A DNA stretch of 64,000 nt from Aselliscus stoliczkanus (GCA_033961575.1 CM066734.1:77971501-78035500), one strand, 5' to 3'; positions 11,881 through 23,280 are shown, numbered from the stretch's first letter. The notes: generated by a model from the sequence alone, not told the origin. Numbers and translations: made by a program.

Positions 11881-12392
11881 AAAATAAAAACCATGGACCA
11901 GCTATACACTGTCTATAAGAAACTCATTTTCTGTATAACAGTATCTATATTATGGAAAACTACTCAGAAATTCAAAGGAACAAACTACTGATGTATAAAA
12001 ATTGGATAAATCTACAGAGAATTTCCCTGAGTGAAAAAAGCCAATCTCAGAAGGTAACATACTATATGTTTCCACTTGAGTAACATTTTTGAAATGAAAA
12101 TACAGAAACAAGAGAACAGAGGAGTGGTTGCTGGGAGTTAAGAGAAGGTGGGATTGGGAGTAAAATATGGTGTGGCTGTTAAAGGATCCTTGCGACAATG
12201 GAAATGTTCTGCCTCTTGACTGTATCAATATCTAAGTTGTGATGTAGTTTTATTCAAGATGTTCCCATTGAGGGACACTAGGTAAAGGATGCATGAGATA
12301 TCTCTGTATTATTTCTTAAAGCTGCTTGTGAACCTGCAATGATTTCAAAATAAAAAGTTTAACTAAAAAAATAATAATAATAAAAAAATAAA
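10965..12392 (+). mobile_element. 5'-truncated L1 insertion with target duplication and a second L1-like 3' end
   Basis: The 14-bp direct repeat TAAAAGATCCCTCA flanks the unit (10951-10964 and 12393-12406) next to a T-run, as expected for L1 endonuclease cutting. It starts inside ORF2. An open C-terminal frame runs to the stop at about 11355, with blocks such as [31 protein letters not shown] and MEYYSAIKKNEI. A 3' UTR follows, with G-rich patches, 'tgtacacctgaaactaa' and an (AAAT)n tail at about 11838-11889. A further ~500 bp (11890-12392) resembles a different, older L1 3' end and closes with its own A/AATA-rich tail. No target duplication separates the two parts. Confidence 0.85.
11838..11889. 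repeat. (AAAT)n tail of the L1
   Basis: About 12 TAAA-type units lie at the end of the first L1 3' UTR. They probably grew from a poly(A) tail by slippage. Confidence 0.9.
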
Positions 12393-12406
12393 TAAAAGAT
12401 CCCTCA

Positions 12407-13107
12407 ATTTGAATTTGTCTGATGTTTGCATTATTTGGGAAAGTATGCTGTCAGGCTTTAAAGAGATGTGAATTTTTGTTGATGACTGAATATATGGAAG
12501 TCATATATAATGCATTTCTTAGAAAGTGTCTGCCTTTGTCCTGTGGTTTGTTTTATTTTTCCCTCTACTTCCAGGTTTGTACATGATGACACCACCAACA
12601 ACAGAATATTTGTTTCTAGCTATACAAAAAGATAATTATAATTATGTTTCTATAGTGACTGAGGCTTTCATTGGTGACATCATTGTTGGAGGATGATCCA
12701 TCCTCTGGTGTATCATATCCTTTAGCATTTACATTGTATATAGAAGTACACGCCCAAGAACAGAAGTATATCTATGCCTGGACTTAAATTTATTCTCCAT
12801 TCTAAGTAAAAAGTGAGTAATCAAATCCATCAATTCTACTTTATGGATAGAACAACTAAACCATAAGATTAAGTCAAGTGCCAAAGGAAACATACTATTA
12901 AAACACAAATGTTTAGCATCATATCCAATAATAAGGATTTTTAATATATTTTTTAAGACTTTTAACTTTTGTCTCAAATTAAAATGTTGATGTTAAAGTT
13001 TATGGATAAAAATTAGTGTGATATTACAAAAGTTAGATCAAGTCAAAGTTAAGCAATGATATTTGTTTTACCAGTAGCATCTATTGTGGGGACATGGTAG
13101 CAAAAAG
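12407..13107. other. Old L1-like flank, then unassigned DNA
   Basis: The first 60-80 bases continue the old L1-like fragment of 10345-10951. From about 12480 no repeat was recognised. An 82-codon minus frame at 12729-12977 has no support. Confidence 0.45.
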
Positions 13108-13123
13108 GAAGGAATGGTGTTTT

Positions 13124-13302
13124 TAGTTCTGTTTTTTGTTTGTTTGTTGCTTTGTTTGTTTGTTTGTTTTTTAGCTGAGCCATCCTGCCACCTGTTGGCA
13201 GCTCAAAGGCAGCTCAGCTTGGGCTGGCATCGAACCGCCGTTGCTCAGAGCTCAGCTCACACTTTTGAGCCAGCTCTTAACCAACTGAGCCACTCAGCTA
13301 GC
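13124..13302 (-). mobile_element. Short tRNA-derived SINE, 'ctcagttggttaagagc' head type
   Basis: Flanked by perfect 16-bp duplications GAAGGAATGGTGTTTT (13108-13123 and 13303-13318). On the minus strand it begins with a 'ctgagtggctcagttggttaagagctgg' head, carries a 'ggttcgatgccagcc' B-box-like site, and ends in 'caacaggtggcaggatggctcagct' followed by an A-rich tail that has become (CAAA)n. The 78-codon frame across it is not a gene. Confidence 0.9.
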
Positions 13303-13329
13303 GAAGGAATGGTGTTTTAAAAAAACCAA

Positions 13330-13399
13330 ATTGATGCATAATATAATATGCATCAATTGATGCATAATATAATATGCAACGTATAAAATATACGTTGAT
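13330..13399. repeat. Cluster of short inverted and direct repeats
   Basis: TTGATGCAT and ATGCATCAA arms enclose AATATAAT. The same TGATGCATAATATAATATGCA block is then repeated once in direct orientation. It is followed by a second hairpin with arms CAACGTATA and TATACGTTG around AAA. The whole cluster is about 70 bp. Confidence 0.9.
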
Positions 13400-13604
13400 T
13401 TGAATACATTTTAAAAGATTCTAATTCTACAATTTTTGTATCAATGAACACAGAATAAGGAAAGCTACTGTCAATTTGGGGAAATAGCAAATATTTTGAT
13501 TTTAAGAAGATACTATTTGTAAAGTCTGGGAGACTGTGTTGTACAGCGATTTGTAAAGGGTCATGTTTTTTGCTTTGTTTTATTTTAAAGCTATTTGTAT
13601 TTTA

Positions 13605-13734
13605 GAGACCATAGTGGGGTTTTTTTGTTTTTGTTTTTTTTAAGGGCAGTGTTACTGGCCCTCTTATGTGGGACCGAACCGGGGCCGCTGGCTTCCCAAG
13701 CCAGCGTTTAACCACCTCGCCACTCAGCCGGCCC
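13605..13734 (-). mobile_element. Short tRNA-derived SINE with non-A 3' extension
   Basis: The perfect 19-bp duplication TAAAGCTATTTGTATTTTA flanks the unit (13586-13604 and 13735-13753). On the minus strand the head is the GGCCGGCTGAGTGGCG type, the B-box is GGTTCGGTCCC, and 'gccagtaacactgccctt' leads into an A-rich tail. About 16 bases ('gagaccatagtggggt' on the plus strand) lie between the A-rich tail and the duplication, which a simple tail would not explain. Confidence 0.85.
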
Positions 13735-14139
13735 TAAAGCTATTTGTATTTTAAATAGGTAATATATGAATATCCTTAAAAATCTCCAGAATACAAAAGT
13801 ATATTCTCTTCAAACCCTATTTCCCAGAAATAACCACTTACCTGTATCTTACATATCCTTCCATAGATAGTTAAGCTTTTACAATCAGTTATATTTAGCT
13901 GGGAAACCCTGGAAAGGCTATATGATGCGTTAAAAATTGGAACACGTTCTACCACGGGAGCTTGAAAGTAGTGTAGTGTATGCCTTTAGAATCTCCAGTA
14001 TCTTAACCACCTTTACCACCGGACCCTCCGAGTCTCTGTACACCCTCTCCTCCCCTTAGTACAACAAATGAAGCATTTATGTCTGGCGTAGAAAGGACAT
14101 TTAAAGTCCCATTCTGGTGATCTGGTGGTGGCCATTTCT

Positions 14140-14275
14140 TTTTTTTTAAATTCAATTTTTTCATTATTATTAGTAGTAGTTTCAGGTGTACAAAACAATG
14201 CAATAGTTACCCTTTTCACTCCTTACAAAGTGACAACCCCCCTCCCTCATTCACTGCCCCTCCCCCGCCCATGGC
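14140..14275 (-). mobile_element. L1 3' UTR fragment
   Basis: The plus strand shows T-run, 'tagtagtttcaggtgtacaaaacaatgcaatagtt' (in parts) and 'aaagtgacaacccccctccc', the reverse of the L1 3' tail seen at 11750-11840 and 40670-40740. Only about 130 bp remain. Confidence 0.8.
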
Positions 14276-14486
14276 CATCTTGATTGGTCAGCTGGGTTCT
14301 CTCACATCTGTTAAGCTTTACCTATAATTTCAGCTAAAGGACATTTCTGTGGAAACTTCAGTTCATTTCAGCTAATAATATCTTGCCTCAAGCCTACTTT
14401 ATTTCTTCAGTTTTGACCTTTCGGTTGTACCTCTTATTTAGGAAAATGCTTCTGACAGTTTTCTTCAAAATCTGCAGCAGCAAGGC

Positions 14487-14518
<32 letters not shown>

Positions 14519-14909
14519 TTATTGTTCATGTTGACAGAGATCCATTACTACACCTTCAACTGTGTATTGATACTGAGTTCTTCTTCATGTCCTAGGCTGA
14601 GAAGGCCTGGAGAAATCTGATTTATATATTTATTATTCTTGCAATTAAAAGTTTCAAAGAACATAAGAAGATGCATTAGTTGTGAAACTTTCATCTCAAA
14701 TCCTATTGGAATATACTAGTAATCTCACAAAAACTCCTTACTCTAAAATTTTTGGTTCAAAGAAAACAAGTAATTTTCATCTATAACAGTTTAATGCCAG
14801 CACTATTTGATCATTTTTTTCAGTGACAAAGATTCTACCTTAGTAAGATTATGACACACACAAAAAAGCCCATGATACCAGATAAGGCAGCAGTGCTTCA
14901 TTAATACAG
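14276..14909. other. Unassigned DNA with an (ATT)n tract
   Basis: Apart from (TTA)n at about 14488-14520 nothing was recognised. The 70-codon plus frame at 14383-14595 reads a poly-Tyr run from that tract and is spurious. Confidence 0.5.
14488..14520. repeat. (TTA)n microsatellite
   Basis: About ten trinucleotide units. Confidence 0.95.
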
Positions 14910-15085
14910 TATCTTTTTTAAAATATATATATATATTTTTTTTACATTTGACATAAAATATATATTAGTTTCAGGTATAAAACATAGGGATTAGATATTT
15001 ATATAATTTACAAAGTGATCACCCTTAAATCTAGTACTCATCTGACACCATACATATGATCTTTAGCTTCTCTAAAGTAATATTT
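14910..15085 (-). mobile_element. L1 3' end fragment, older type
   Basis: 'tattagtttcaggtataaaacatagggattagatatttatata' (in parts), 'acaaagtgatcacccttaaatctagt' and 'catctgacaccatac' parallel the reversed 3' UTR of an older L1 lineage than the one at 14140. Confidence 0.65.
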
Positions 15086-15849
15086 TTTCTCCTTAACTTA
15101 TATGAAATAATAGAAGCATCTAATACTGATCCACTACAACTATAATTTAGTTTATTGGAAATGATCATGTATTATAACAGTAAATAATTCAAATGTAATG
15201 TATGTAAACATAATTTTATTAATTTTTTAACCCATTGCTTATTACAATTAAAATAAAATTGCTTTATATAATAAAAACATCCTATAACTTTCTTTTTTAG
15301 CATACACTCCCACAGATTTCACTTGTTCCTTTCACATGTATTTTCATAAGTTTTTATAAAATACCATGATTCAACTTTAACTGCACAGGGATTTATGTAA
15401 AATATCTATATAACTTTTTTTGGTCAAATAGAAAAATTGATGCTATCCCACAGAATTTTGATCAGAGTTAGCATGGAAATGGATATGGGGTTTGAATGTA
15501 TACTACCAATGTGGTCAGGACACATTGATGAAATTAAATTAAGAATAACAGGGTCTCAAATTACATAGCTACATATAAAGGAAAAACGAATTCACTCTGG
15601 AAAGATATAGCCTCAAACTAGGCCTATCAGGATTCAGGAAATTGAACTCTAGTTAACACGAGTATATAATCCAAAGTCACAAGTCATACATGAAAAATAA
15701 AGACAGTATGTATAGACATATGATTTATGAAGATTAGTTGCAAAAAGAAAGAAAGGATCTGGGCACCAGAAAGACTGAGAGTGAGAGATAGAGATAAGAA
15801 GAGATGGTAGAGGAAGGAGAGTAAAAGAGAGGGGAAGAATTGGAGAGTT
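15086..15849. other. Unassigned AT-rich DNA ending in a purine-rich tract
   Basis: No repeat was recognised up to about 15735. From there to 15849 the plus strand is strongly purine-rich (GA/AAG). The 74-codon minus frame over it (Ser/Leu-rich) comes from this bias. Confidence 0.45.
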
Positions 15850-16012
15850 GCTATAGGTTGAACGTTCATGTACCTCCCAAATTCATATATTGAAATGCTA
15901 GTGACCAATTTAGTGTCATTAAGAGGTGGGATATTTGAGAGGTAATTAGCTCATGAGGGTGGGACCCTCATGGATAGGATTAGTGCCTTTATAAAAGAGA
16001 TTCCAAAACAGC
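15850..16012 (+). mobile_element. MLT1-type MaLR LTR fragment
   Basis: The words 'aaattcatatattgaaatgctag', 'aagaggtgggatatttgagaggtaatta', 'ctcatgagggtgggaccctcatg' and 'attagtgcctttataaaagag' follow the order of the MLT1/MaLR LTR 5' half. This is a non-coding ancient endogenous retroviral LTR. The 3' part is missing or too diverged. Confidence 0.7.
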
Positions 16013-16074
16013 ATCACATGATGATAAGAGTGTAGAGACTGGAACAAGTCTACCTAGAATTAAGTATTAGCTAC

Positions 16075-16255
16075 AGAGCAAACCAATTAGGTGATCATGG
16101 GAAATTTTTTTAACTCTATGGGCCTTAATTTTATCACATGTGAAATGGAGATAATGATAATATGTACTGTATAGGACTCTTATGATAAAAGAAATGATTA
16201 TTTGTAACACATTTAGGAGAGTGTTTTGTACATAGTAAGTACTATGTATTCCTTA
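16075..16255 (+). mobile_element. MIR SINE
   Basis: The core-like run 'aattaggtgatcatgggaaattttt', 'ctctatgggccttaattttatc', 'tgaaatggagataatgataa' and 'agtgttttgtacatagtaagtact' matches the order of the MIR consensus 3' half. Confidence 0.75.
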
Positions 16256-16862
16256 GAAAATAATTGCAAAACTAAAAGTCCTTTATTCATTGAATATTTT
16301 TGTTTCAGAATACATTGTGCTCAACTTCAAAAAACTTGAGACTACCTTATCTACTATCTTTTTAGTTCATCTTTTTGGATTTAGCATATGGAAACTTTTA
16401 ACATTAGGCTCTTACATACAGATGTAAAAGGAACACTTTTCTATTAGGTGGCATTGATTAAATAAAGATGCAACCCAAGATAATTAAACGTCCACTTAGT
16501 ATGCCTTTCTTCCACCCAATGTAAGATACATCTGTGATCCAGACATTCGGTTCAAACTGCTCTGACAGGCCACAGATGTGATGTTAGTAACTTCTCTCTG
16601 ACTGTGAGTTGAATAACATTGGGCTTCCTGTTTTGTTCATTTGATTCTGTTTTCTATTAGAAGATTGAAGGTGTATGAACTAGATTTCAAAGAGTTATCC
16701 AAGCAGCCTGAAGATGTACTATACAGTCTAAAACTTGGTCTTCTTATTGTTCACTGTTTCCCTATGCTTATGGCTTGTTTACTGGAGACAAATAGAGTCC
16801 TAAATAATAAACCTATTATATTATTGGCTGGTTTTCCCTAAGATTCAGTCAGAAGAATCAGA

Positions 16863-16864
<2 letters not shown>
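16256..16864. other. Unassigned DNA
   Basis: Nothing recognised. The 66-codon plus frame at 16641-16841 has no splice context and no family resemblance. Confidence 0.45.
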
Positions 16865-16909
<45 letters not shown>

Positions 16910-16926
16910 TGTGAGAGAGAGAGAGA
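16865..16926. repeat. (GT)n plus (GA)n microsatellite
   Basis: About 22 GT units to 16908, then TCTGTGA and a short GA run to 16926. Confidence 0.95.
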
Positions 16927-17084
16927 CTTACTGACTGTGTATGTGGGCTGTAAACATTTGAATCTCTATTTTAATAAAAGTGGAAAGTTGTCTATTATTT
17001 TGGGCATATTCTGAATAAACAAAAAAGCACTAACACATAAACTAAACATAGTTTGTTTTATATTTGTTTTTCTTCTTCCAGTGG

Positions 17085-17262
17085 CAATGTGGCAGGTACT
17101 GTTCTAGGCACTCATCTGAGATTTTTACAAATAATAACTCCATATAATTGTCATAACAATTTTATATAAGTTATGTACTTATTCTCCTTCCCATTATACA
17201 TATGATGCATCTGAAGCACAAAGGGGTTAAGTATGTTTCCCCAAATCAAACAGATCCCTGAC
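17085..17262 (-). mobile_element. MIR SINE
   Basis: The reversed MIR consensus order is visible: 'ggcaggtactgttctaggcactc', 'aataactccatataattgtcataacaa', 'cattatacatatgatgcatctgaagcaca' and 'ggggttaagtatgtttcccca'. Confidence 0.75.
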
Positions 17263-17329
17263 TGCTTACTCCACAGTGCTATTCACTTGGCTCCACCACC
17301 TATCCCTTTCTTCCTCCCACCCTGCAAAT

Positions 17330-17800
17330 ACATTTCTAGCCTCTCTTACAGCAAATTGTGGCTATGGGGCCAAGTTTTGGGCCAATGGGATATGAACAAA
17401 GTCATGTGCTCATTGATCCAATTTTAGTTAAGCAAGATGAAAAAACTCTAGAGATTAGCTGTACAGCATTTTACCTATAGTCAACAAAAATGTATTCTAC
17501 ACTTAAAAATTGGTTAAGAAGGTAGATCTATGTTAAATGTTCTTACGACAATATAAAATTAAAAAGTGTTATGTGTAATTTCTGCATCCTACCCTGTCTT
17601 GATTTGTGTTCCTTTCTCAGCTGATGGTGCAGTTAGAATATTTATTAATATTATGGATGACTAAAGGGGTACCACATGTTGAAGATGAAAAGCCACAAGA
17701 TATAAATGATCTAGCACCGTGATGTTTGTTGATTGCTTACCTGGACTTTAAGTGAAGGAAACATAAAATTTTTCAAAGTCTGACTCGTCTTTTATAGAAA
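17330..17800 (+). mobile_element. Ancient interspersed repeat interrupted by an L1 3' scrap
   Basis: The outer part ('tttctagcctctcttacagcaa', 'gtggctatggggccaag', 'gggccaatgggatatgaacaaa', and later 'ctcagctgatggtgcagttag', 'tacctggactttaag') resembles a dispersed mammalian repeat I cannot name. At about 17440-17570 the text 'acctatagtcaacaaaaatgtattctacac' (in parts), 'aaaaattggttaagaaggtagatct' and 'gttcttacgacaata' looks like an old L1 3' tail inserted into it. Confidence 0.45.
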
Positions 17801-19659
17801 CTGAGCCTGGGCCCTGAATAAAAATGAGAAAATTATAATGGTCCTGTAGAAACAATACCTACACTGATATTCATTTTATCTTGTTCTAGTCACCCAAGTA
17901 TTACATCAGATTTATCTGGCTTGCTTTGCAATTCTGCTTCGCTACGTAAAAGATCAAATTTTGACACATCCAGGAAAAACCCTACCAAATGAGTGCTGTA
18001 TGTAAGGAATCTTTGCTTGGCATTTGTAGCTTTGAGCGTGAATCATTTCAAATACATAACTACACATTATTGAAAATTATGCTAAGTAATGTATTCAAAA
18101 GCTTTCATAGAATTCATATTCTGCTTTACTTTGGGTCCTTCTAAATTACTTAGTGAAGTTGTATACTAGCTAAACATTTCTCCTGACATTGAATCACTTT
18201 CTTAGAATGAAAAGGAATGATTCAGTTTCCAATACTTCCTTCTTTATAGTTCCACCTCTCTTTTTTTTTTTTTCTTAGCAGAAATTCCTCTGAATGTGCT
18301 GGCCTTCAAATAACATCTATCTAACATTTCTAAAATTAGCACAGAATTATCCCCTTTCCTATATTTTCATGGTATGTTTGTTATTTCAGTTTGGATCCTG
18401 ATGGGCATTTCTGCTAAACTACTGTCATACCCAGAAATGTCATAATCATACCTACTAATATTATTTTAGTTCATTTTTAATTGTTTTTTAAAGATGCACT
18501 CACTTTAAGAACAAGGAGATTTTCATATTGATAGCAAACATATAAAAGAGAAAGTTTTAATTACACTGTATTTACATCATCGTAACAGCTAACTAGTCTA
18601 TCAATAGAATAAACATAATATAGCATGCATGATTATTAGCTAGACAAAAGTCTGTTAAATTTTGTTTAAGTTGTAGTAAAACAAAATGAATATTTAGATC
18701 CCAGTGACTATTAGGTTGCTGTTAACCTGAAATTAAAAAAAAAATTGTGGGCATAGTTTTAGTTTCCTGAAATAAGTAAATATAATTCTGTACTACTATG
18801 TATGTTAATTTAAAAGAAAATAGTTTCTTTCAAATATAGGACAATATGCTCAAACTATTAAAATGTGAAAATTATGACTTTAAAATTACAAAGTTTAATG
18901 GTTTTGATGACATTTTAAAGACAATAATTACTTTATTGACTTCAGTCAAATACAATTATCTTCCAATTATAAATTTGATGACCTCTCTCTGAATTTTCCT
19001 ATCCAAAGTTCCATAATTATAATCAAACTGCTGTATAATCAAACCCTCTAGTATCATTTCAAAGAAAAATTATGAAAGCTGCTCCACAGGAAGTATCATT
19101 CCTAAAGTAATTTGCATTAACAAAGCTGCTGCTGGTATTATCCTACTCACATTCAACAACGGGTTTCTATTCTAACATAATTTTGTACTTATTTTAAACG
19201 CCATATATCCTGTTATGGTGTATCTCTTATTAGATGGTATACAGATCAACACTTTTGTTCTCAAGTTTTTAGTTTATGTGAGCCTTGTGTGATACTGTCT
19301 TCCAGAATCCACATTAGAAAGTACTTATAAATAGTTACTCCAATTTTGCCCTCTTCATTTTCTTAAATTTAATGTAATATCAAATTCTCAAAATTTGGAT
19401 AAAATTTAAATTCTGTAGCAGAATTCTACATGTAATGTAGAACTTACCTGAGCTATTATATTTTCCCTTAAATTCTTTCTTATAACCAGAATAAATCTTA
19501 TATTGCCATACTAATGTCAACATTTTAAAGAGCATGGAAATTTTCTGTTTTATATTCCCTGTACTGTAGTATGTATGAAGAAAAGAAGTTTCCCTTATAA
19601 TTCTGGTAGACATGCAGATTGCCTCAGTAAACTTGAAATTTTTTGACAGTATCTATTTA
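17801..19659. other. Unassigned AT-rich DNA
   Basis: Nearly 1.9 kb with no recognised repeat and no credible frame on either strand (the 77-codon minus frame at 19380-19613 is Ile/Lys-rich noise). Candidate unique intergenic or intronic sequence. Confidence 0.45.
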
Positions 19660-20150
19660 AAATGTACATACTTTTCACCAAGTAATTGTTACCTGGTTAA
19701 TCTACAGAAATAAATATAAGTAAGTATGAATATATATACACACAAACATCCACACATATGGTTTATTTTATAGCATTGTTATAAATCTGATTGTAAATCA
19801 ATAGAAAATTTATTAAAACAAATGATAGAATATTAATCAACTATTAAAATAAATATTAGATACATTAGCTATAAAAGATTTTTATGATACCATGTATAGT
19901 TTGATCTCACTTTTGTTAAAATTTAAATAAAAGATCAATATGTGTTATATACATATCTTACTTTTGAGTATACATAGAAAAAGTAGAAAATTATACCGTA
20001 AATTGTTAACATCAAATATCTTAGAGGCAGGAAATCTAAGGGGAGAAGAGAAAGACTATTTACATTTTTATACGTATTGGTTTAATATGAACTGTTACAA
20101 AAATCTTGTTTTATTTTGCATTTTTTAAAAGCAATATGGAACACAATAAA
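19660..20150 (+). mobile_element. Ancient L1M-type 3' end
   Basis: The order 'ttattaaaacaaatgatagaata', 'ataccatgtatagtttgatctcacttttgtt' (in parts), 'cttagaggcaggaaatctaaggggagaag' and 'tacgtattggtttaatatgaactgtta' follows an old L1 tail: target-strand 'atagtatgataccat', then a 'ctggaggggaa' block. Strongly decayed. Confidence 0.45.
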
Positions 20151-20214
20151 CAGTGTTTCAGTTTAGGGTATTGAAAGTTTGAATGCTCAGAAGCATATAA
20201 AAAGCAGTGTTAAT

Positions 20215-20340
20215 GGGCCGGCCGAGTGGTGCGGTGGTTAAGCACTGGTCTTGGGAAGCCAGAGGCCCCAGTTCAGGTCCCACATATGAGGGCCAGTGAC
20301 ACTGTACTCAAAAAGAAAAAATAAATAAATAAATAAAAAA
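20215..20340 (+). mobile_element. Short GGCCGGCC-head SINE
   Basis: Flanked by CAGTGTTAAT (20205-20214 and 20341-20350). It has the head GGGCCGGCCGAGTGGTGCGG, a CTGG...TTGGGAA...CCAG anticodon-like stem, a degenerate B-box 'agttcaggtccc', 'gggccagtgacactgt', then an A-rich tail grown into (AAAT)n. It lacks the long body. Confidence 0.9.
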
Positions 20341-20350
20341 CAGTGTTAAT

Positions 20351-22398
20351 AAATTATAAAATTCAATGGATAAAATTTGTTCTAAATGACTTCCTAGTTT
20401 AGTTTTTCCATTTCTTAAATAGTAAGAAGCTAGAAACTTTAAAACTGTTACTTCATTCTAGGTAATGTTTGTCATGGAACAGCCTATTTTATGGAGCTTA
20501 ATGTGGACAGAAATACTTTTAATTTATAAAATTCTCTAGATGAATCCTTCCTGGGATTTAGTTTAAGAAGAAGCATTTAATCCATCTATAAATCAGTGTG
20601 CTTAAAAACATGATGAACATAAAAACACTCAGTTAATCCAAAGTGACACATACTATTGGATTATTTAGTAGATTAAAGCTAGCATGGTGTCTTGCTAGGT
20701 ACATGCTGTTTATCTCACTCCTGGGCCAGAAAGAATATACAAACCACATTCAGATCTCTAACCACATTTAATTCAAGTGGACAGAAACGCACGATTGTAT
20801 ATCCAAGCCGACTTGCAAGCATTATCTTTCATCTACTCTACTGCTTCAAGCTGTGGAAATATAAAACGTTAGCCTTGGGACAAGTAGTTGAAGCATCACC
20901 AAACTCTGATGAACAAAGAACTTACCCAGTGCTTTCTTTTCCCTGATGACAAAGAACATTTTTCATTTTTATAACATTGTCTCCCCGCTTCTTAATTAAT
21001 CTCATGCACAGGTAGTATAAGGGATAACCATAGTAAATCACAAAAAACGGTTATGAGCCTCCAAAGAACTATTATTAAATATAGGCCCATCGTAAAACAA
21101 TGCTTTAGAATGGTGGGACTCTTAGGTGCCACATTTTCCATCTATACTTTTGAAGCTGGTCCTTCTACTTCCACAAAAGAAATTTAGGTTAAATTAAGCT
21201 GTGAAATTTACTTTATTATAATTTGGAGAAATGTTGCTCACTTTCCAATTAAATGCAATTTGACTATTTCAGTGACTTTCTTTCCCCTTATAATTTTACA
21301 TTGTTTTTTCAAATTTAGGATGCAAAATAGGGTGGGCAACTTTGAGTTAATAATAGAGATTCCTCAAAATATAGGAAAAGATTACATTTTTCTCTTTCAT
21401 TTTTTTTTAAATGAAGCATATCTCATTGAAAACTAAAGTCTCCCTAATTATATTCACACATTGAAAAACATGGTCATCAACCACACATATACCTGAAAGC
21501 ATTTTCATACATTTACAGGAATCTTAGCATCATTTTTAAAGAGGATTATTTCCAGATATTTTTACATGGGTGTTAATCCTTTTCTTTATTTCTAATACTC
21601 TAATCTTGACCTACCTATCTCTGACCAGTGTCTTAGAACTGATTCAATTACTGACATGCTCTCCTAGAAAGCAAGGAAGTTTATATATTAACATTGTAAG
21701 ACTCACGTGTAGATCTAATAACCAGCTTATCTTCACTCCATTCCCTTGATTTTTTCTTTTGACCTTTCCCTTGAAGGAATCTTAGATGGTTCCAAAACAT
21801 GAATTTTAACTCCTAAAATGGCATTTTTTTCCTTTCATGTTTTGTAGTAGTTTCAGTGCTTTCAGGTGTGCCTGCTATTAGATGTTAAAGCTGTTTGCCT
21901 GAAAACAAATATAAATAAATGACAGGTTACAGGTAGCTAAAGACATACAACCCAGAAATACTTTTGTAAATTGCTCATTTTTACGGAATGCTTGGGTAGC
22001 AACACATCTGTACTCAGTAACCAAGCTTACATAGAGACTATTGAACTTGCTCTGATGACCAAAATGAGAAAAATGTGCTATAATGTATGAACACACAAAG
22101 ACTAACACTTTTTTAGTTAAATATTTTAGAGCTAACTGACATTATAATAAATCTGAGCTAGGTGAAGCATATGGAATAGAGTATGAATGTTCTTAATTTA
22201 AATATATTCACAAATCAAGATGTACTATAAAGAGGTGTAATTAGGTCTCACTATTATGATACCATTCTCACCTACTACTAATATTACATAATGATAAATG
22301 TTTTAGTGTTTTCCAGGTATCATCTAGATTATCTTAACTGAAACGTTGTTTTGATAACTTTTACCCTTTTACCACTGTAGTGATCTGCCATTAAGTGC

Positions 22399-22401
<3 letters not shown>
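20351..22401. other. Unassigned DNA
   Basis: No repeat recognised. A plus frame of 84 codons at 20692-20946 lies in a slightly more GC-rich patch and a 76-codon minus frame lies at 21878-22108. Neither has clear splice sites or family resemblance, so I do not call them. Confidence 0.4.

Positions 22402-22434
<33 letters not shown>
22402..22434. repeat. (CA)n microsatellite
   Basis: About 16 uninterrupted units. Confidence 0.95.
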
Positions 22435-22435
<1 letters not shown>

Positions 22436-22802
22436 GTGTTGCACAATGGAGGTTGACATTGTTAAAACCTAAAATGAATTATATCACAAGAAAATATATA
22501 TTTTGTCCTTAAAGTGATTGTATGTATTATATACAAATGTTATTGATATTTTACTTGAAATATATTAAAATTAAAAAAAAAATTATAATCCATCTCTCAA
22601 TCTTTCTATCTTGACATATATAGTTTAGGAATCTGCTTACCTATCCTTCTTCCCTCTTTTATCTCTCCCTCCTTTCCACTTATTAATCTAAACATCAATG
22701 TAGACATCAGATAGATAGTTGAATAGAATAACTAATACATTATTAAAATTGTGATTATACTATTGATATAGTTAACATTTTTAAAATTTAACAATAAATT
22801 GT

Positions 22803-23010
22803 GTATTAGTTTGCTAGGACTGCCATAACAAAATATCATAGACTGGGTGGCTCAAACACCAGTCATATTTGATAAGGCCCCATCTATATGACTTCATTTA
22901 ATTACCTCTTTAAAGACCCTATCTCTAAATATAGTCACATTTTAAAGTATGCAGGGGCTAAGACTTCAACATATGAATTTTAGAGGGACACAAATCAGTC
23001 CATAACACAC
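22803..23010 (-). mobile_element. MLT1 LTR with internal deletion
   Basis: The plus strand starts 'tgtgtattagtttgctaggactgccataac' (in parts), 'actgggtggctcaaac', then jumps to 'accagtcatatttgataaggccc'. It continues through 'aattacctctttaaagaccctatctc', 'agtcacattttaaagtatgcagggg' and 'cttcaacatatgaattttagaggg' to 'cagtccataacac'. Both ends of a reversed MLT1 LTR are present but the middle (about 200 bp, from memory of the family) is gone. Confidence 0.75.
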
Positions 23011-23029
23011 TATAAGCATTTCCTCATAT

Positions 23030-23280
23030 CAATAAATATTTTAAATTGTAGAATATCCTGATATATAATTGTTGAACCTACATCCTATTGTTAAATATTT
23101 ACTTTCCTATTTTTTTACAATTGTAAACGGTGCTATAGATGTCCTTAAAGAAAAATGGCTGTGTACATCTCAGATTACGTCCTTAGGCTCAAAATCCTTG
23201 AGGTAAATTTATTGACTCAAAAATTATGACTGTTAATGCTAAAATTTTAGAAGTTTTCTCCCAAATGTAATTGCCTACCA
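23030..23280 (-). mobile_element. Old L1-like fragment
   Basis: 'tttttacaattgtaaacggtgctatagatgtcctt' (in parts) and 'cctaggctcaaaatcc'-like text resemble reversed L1 ORF2 C-terminal/3' sequence ('acaataaatgctgcaatgaacatcctt'). Weak match. Confidence 0.4.

Noticed and set aside
11950..12228. 92-codon minus frame
   Set aside because: Antisense reading of the L1-like 3' end.
14383..14595. 70-codon plus frame with a poly-Tyr run
   Set aside because: Produced by the (TTA)n microsatellite.
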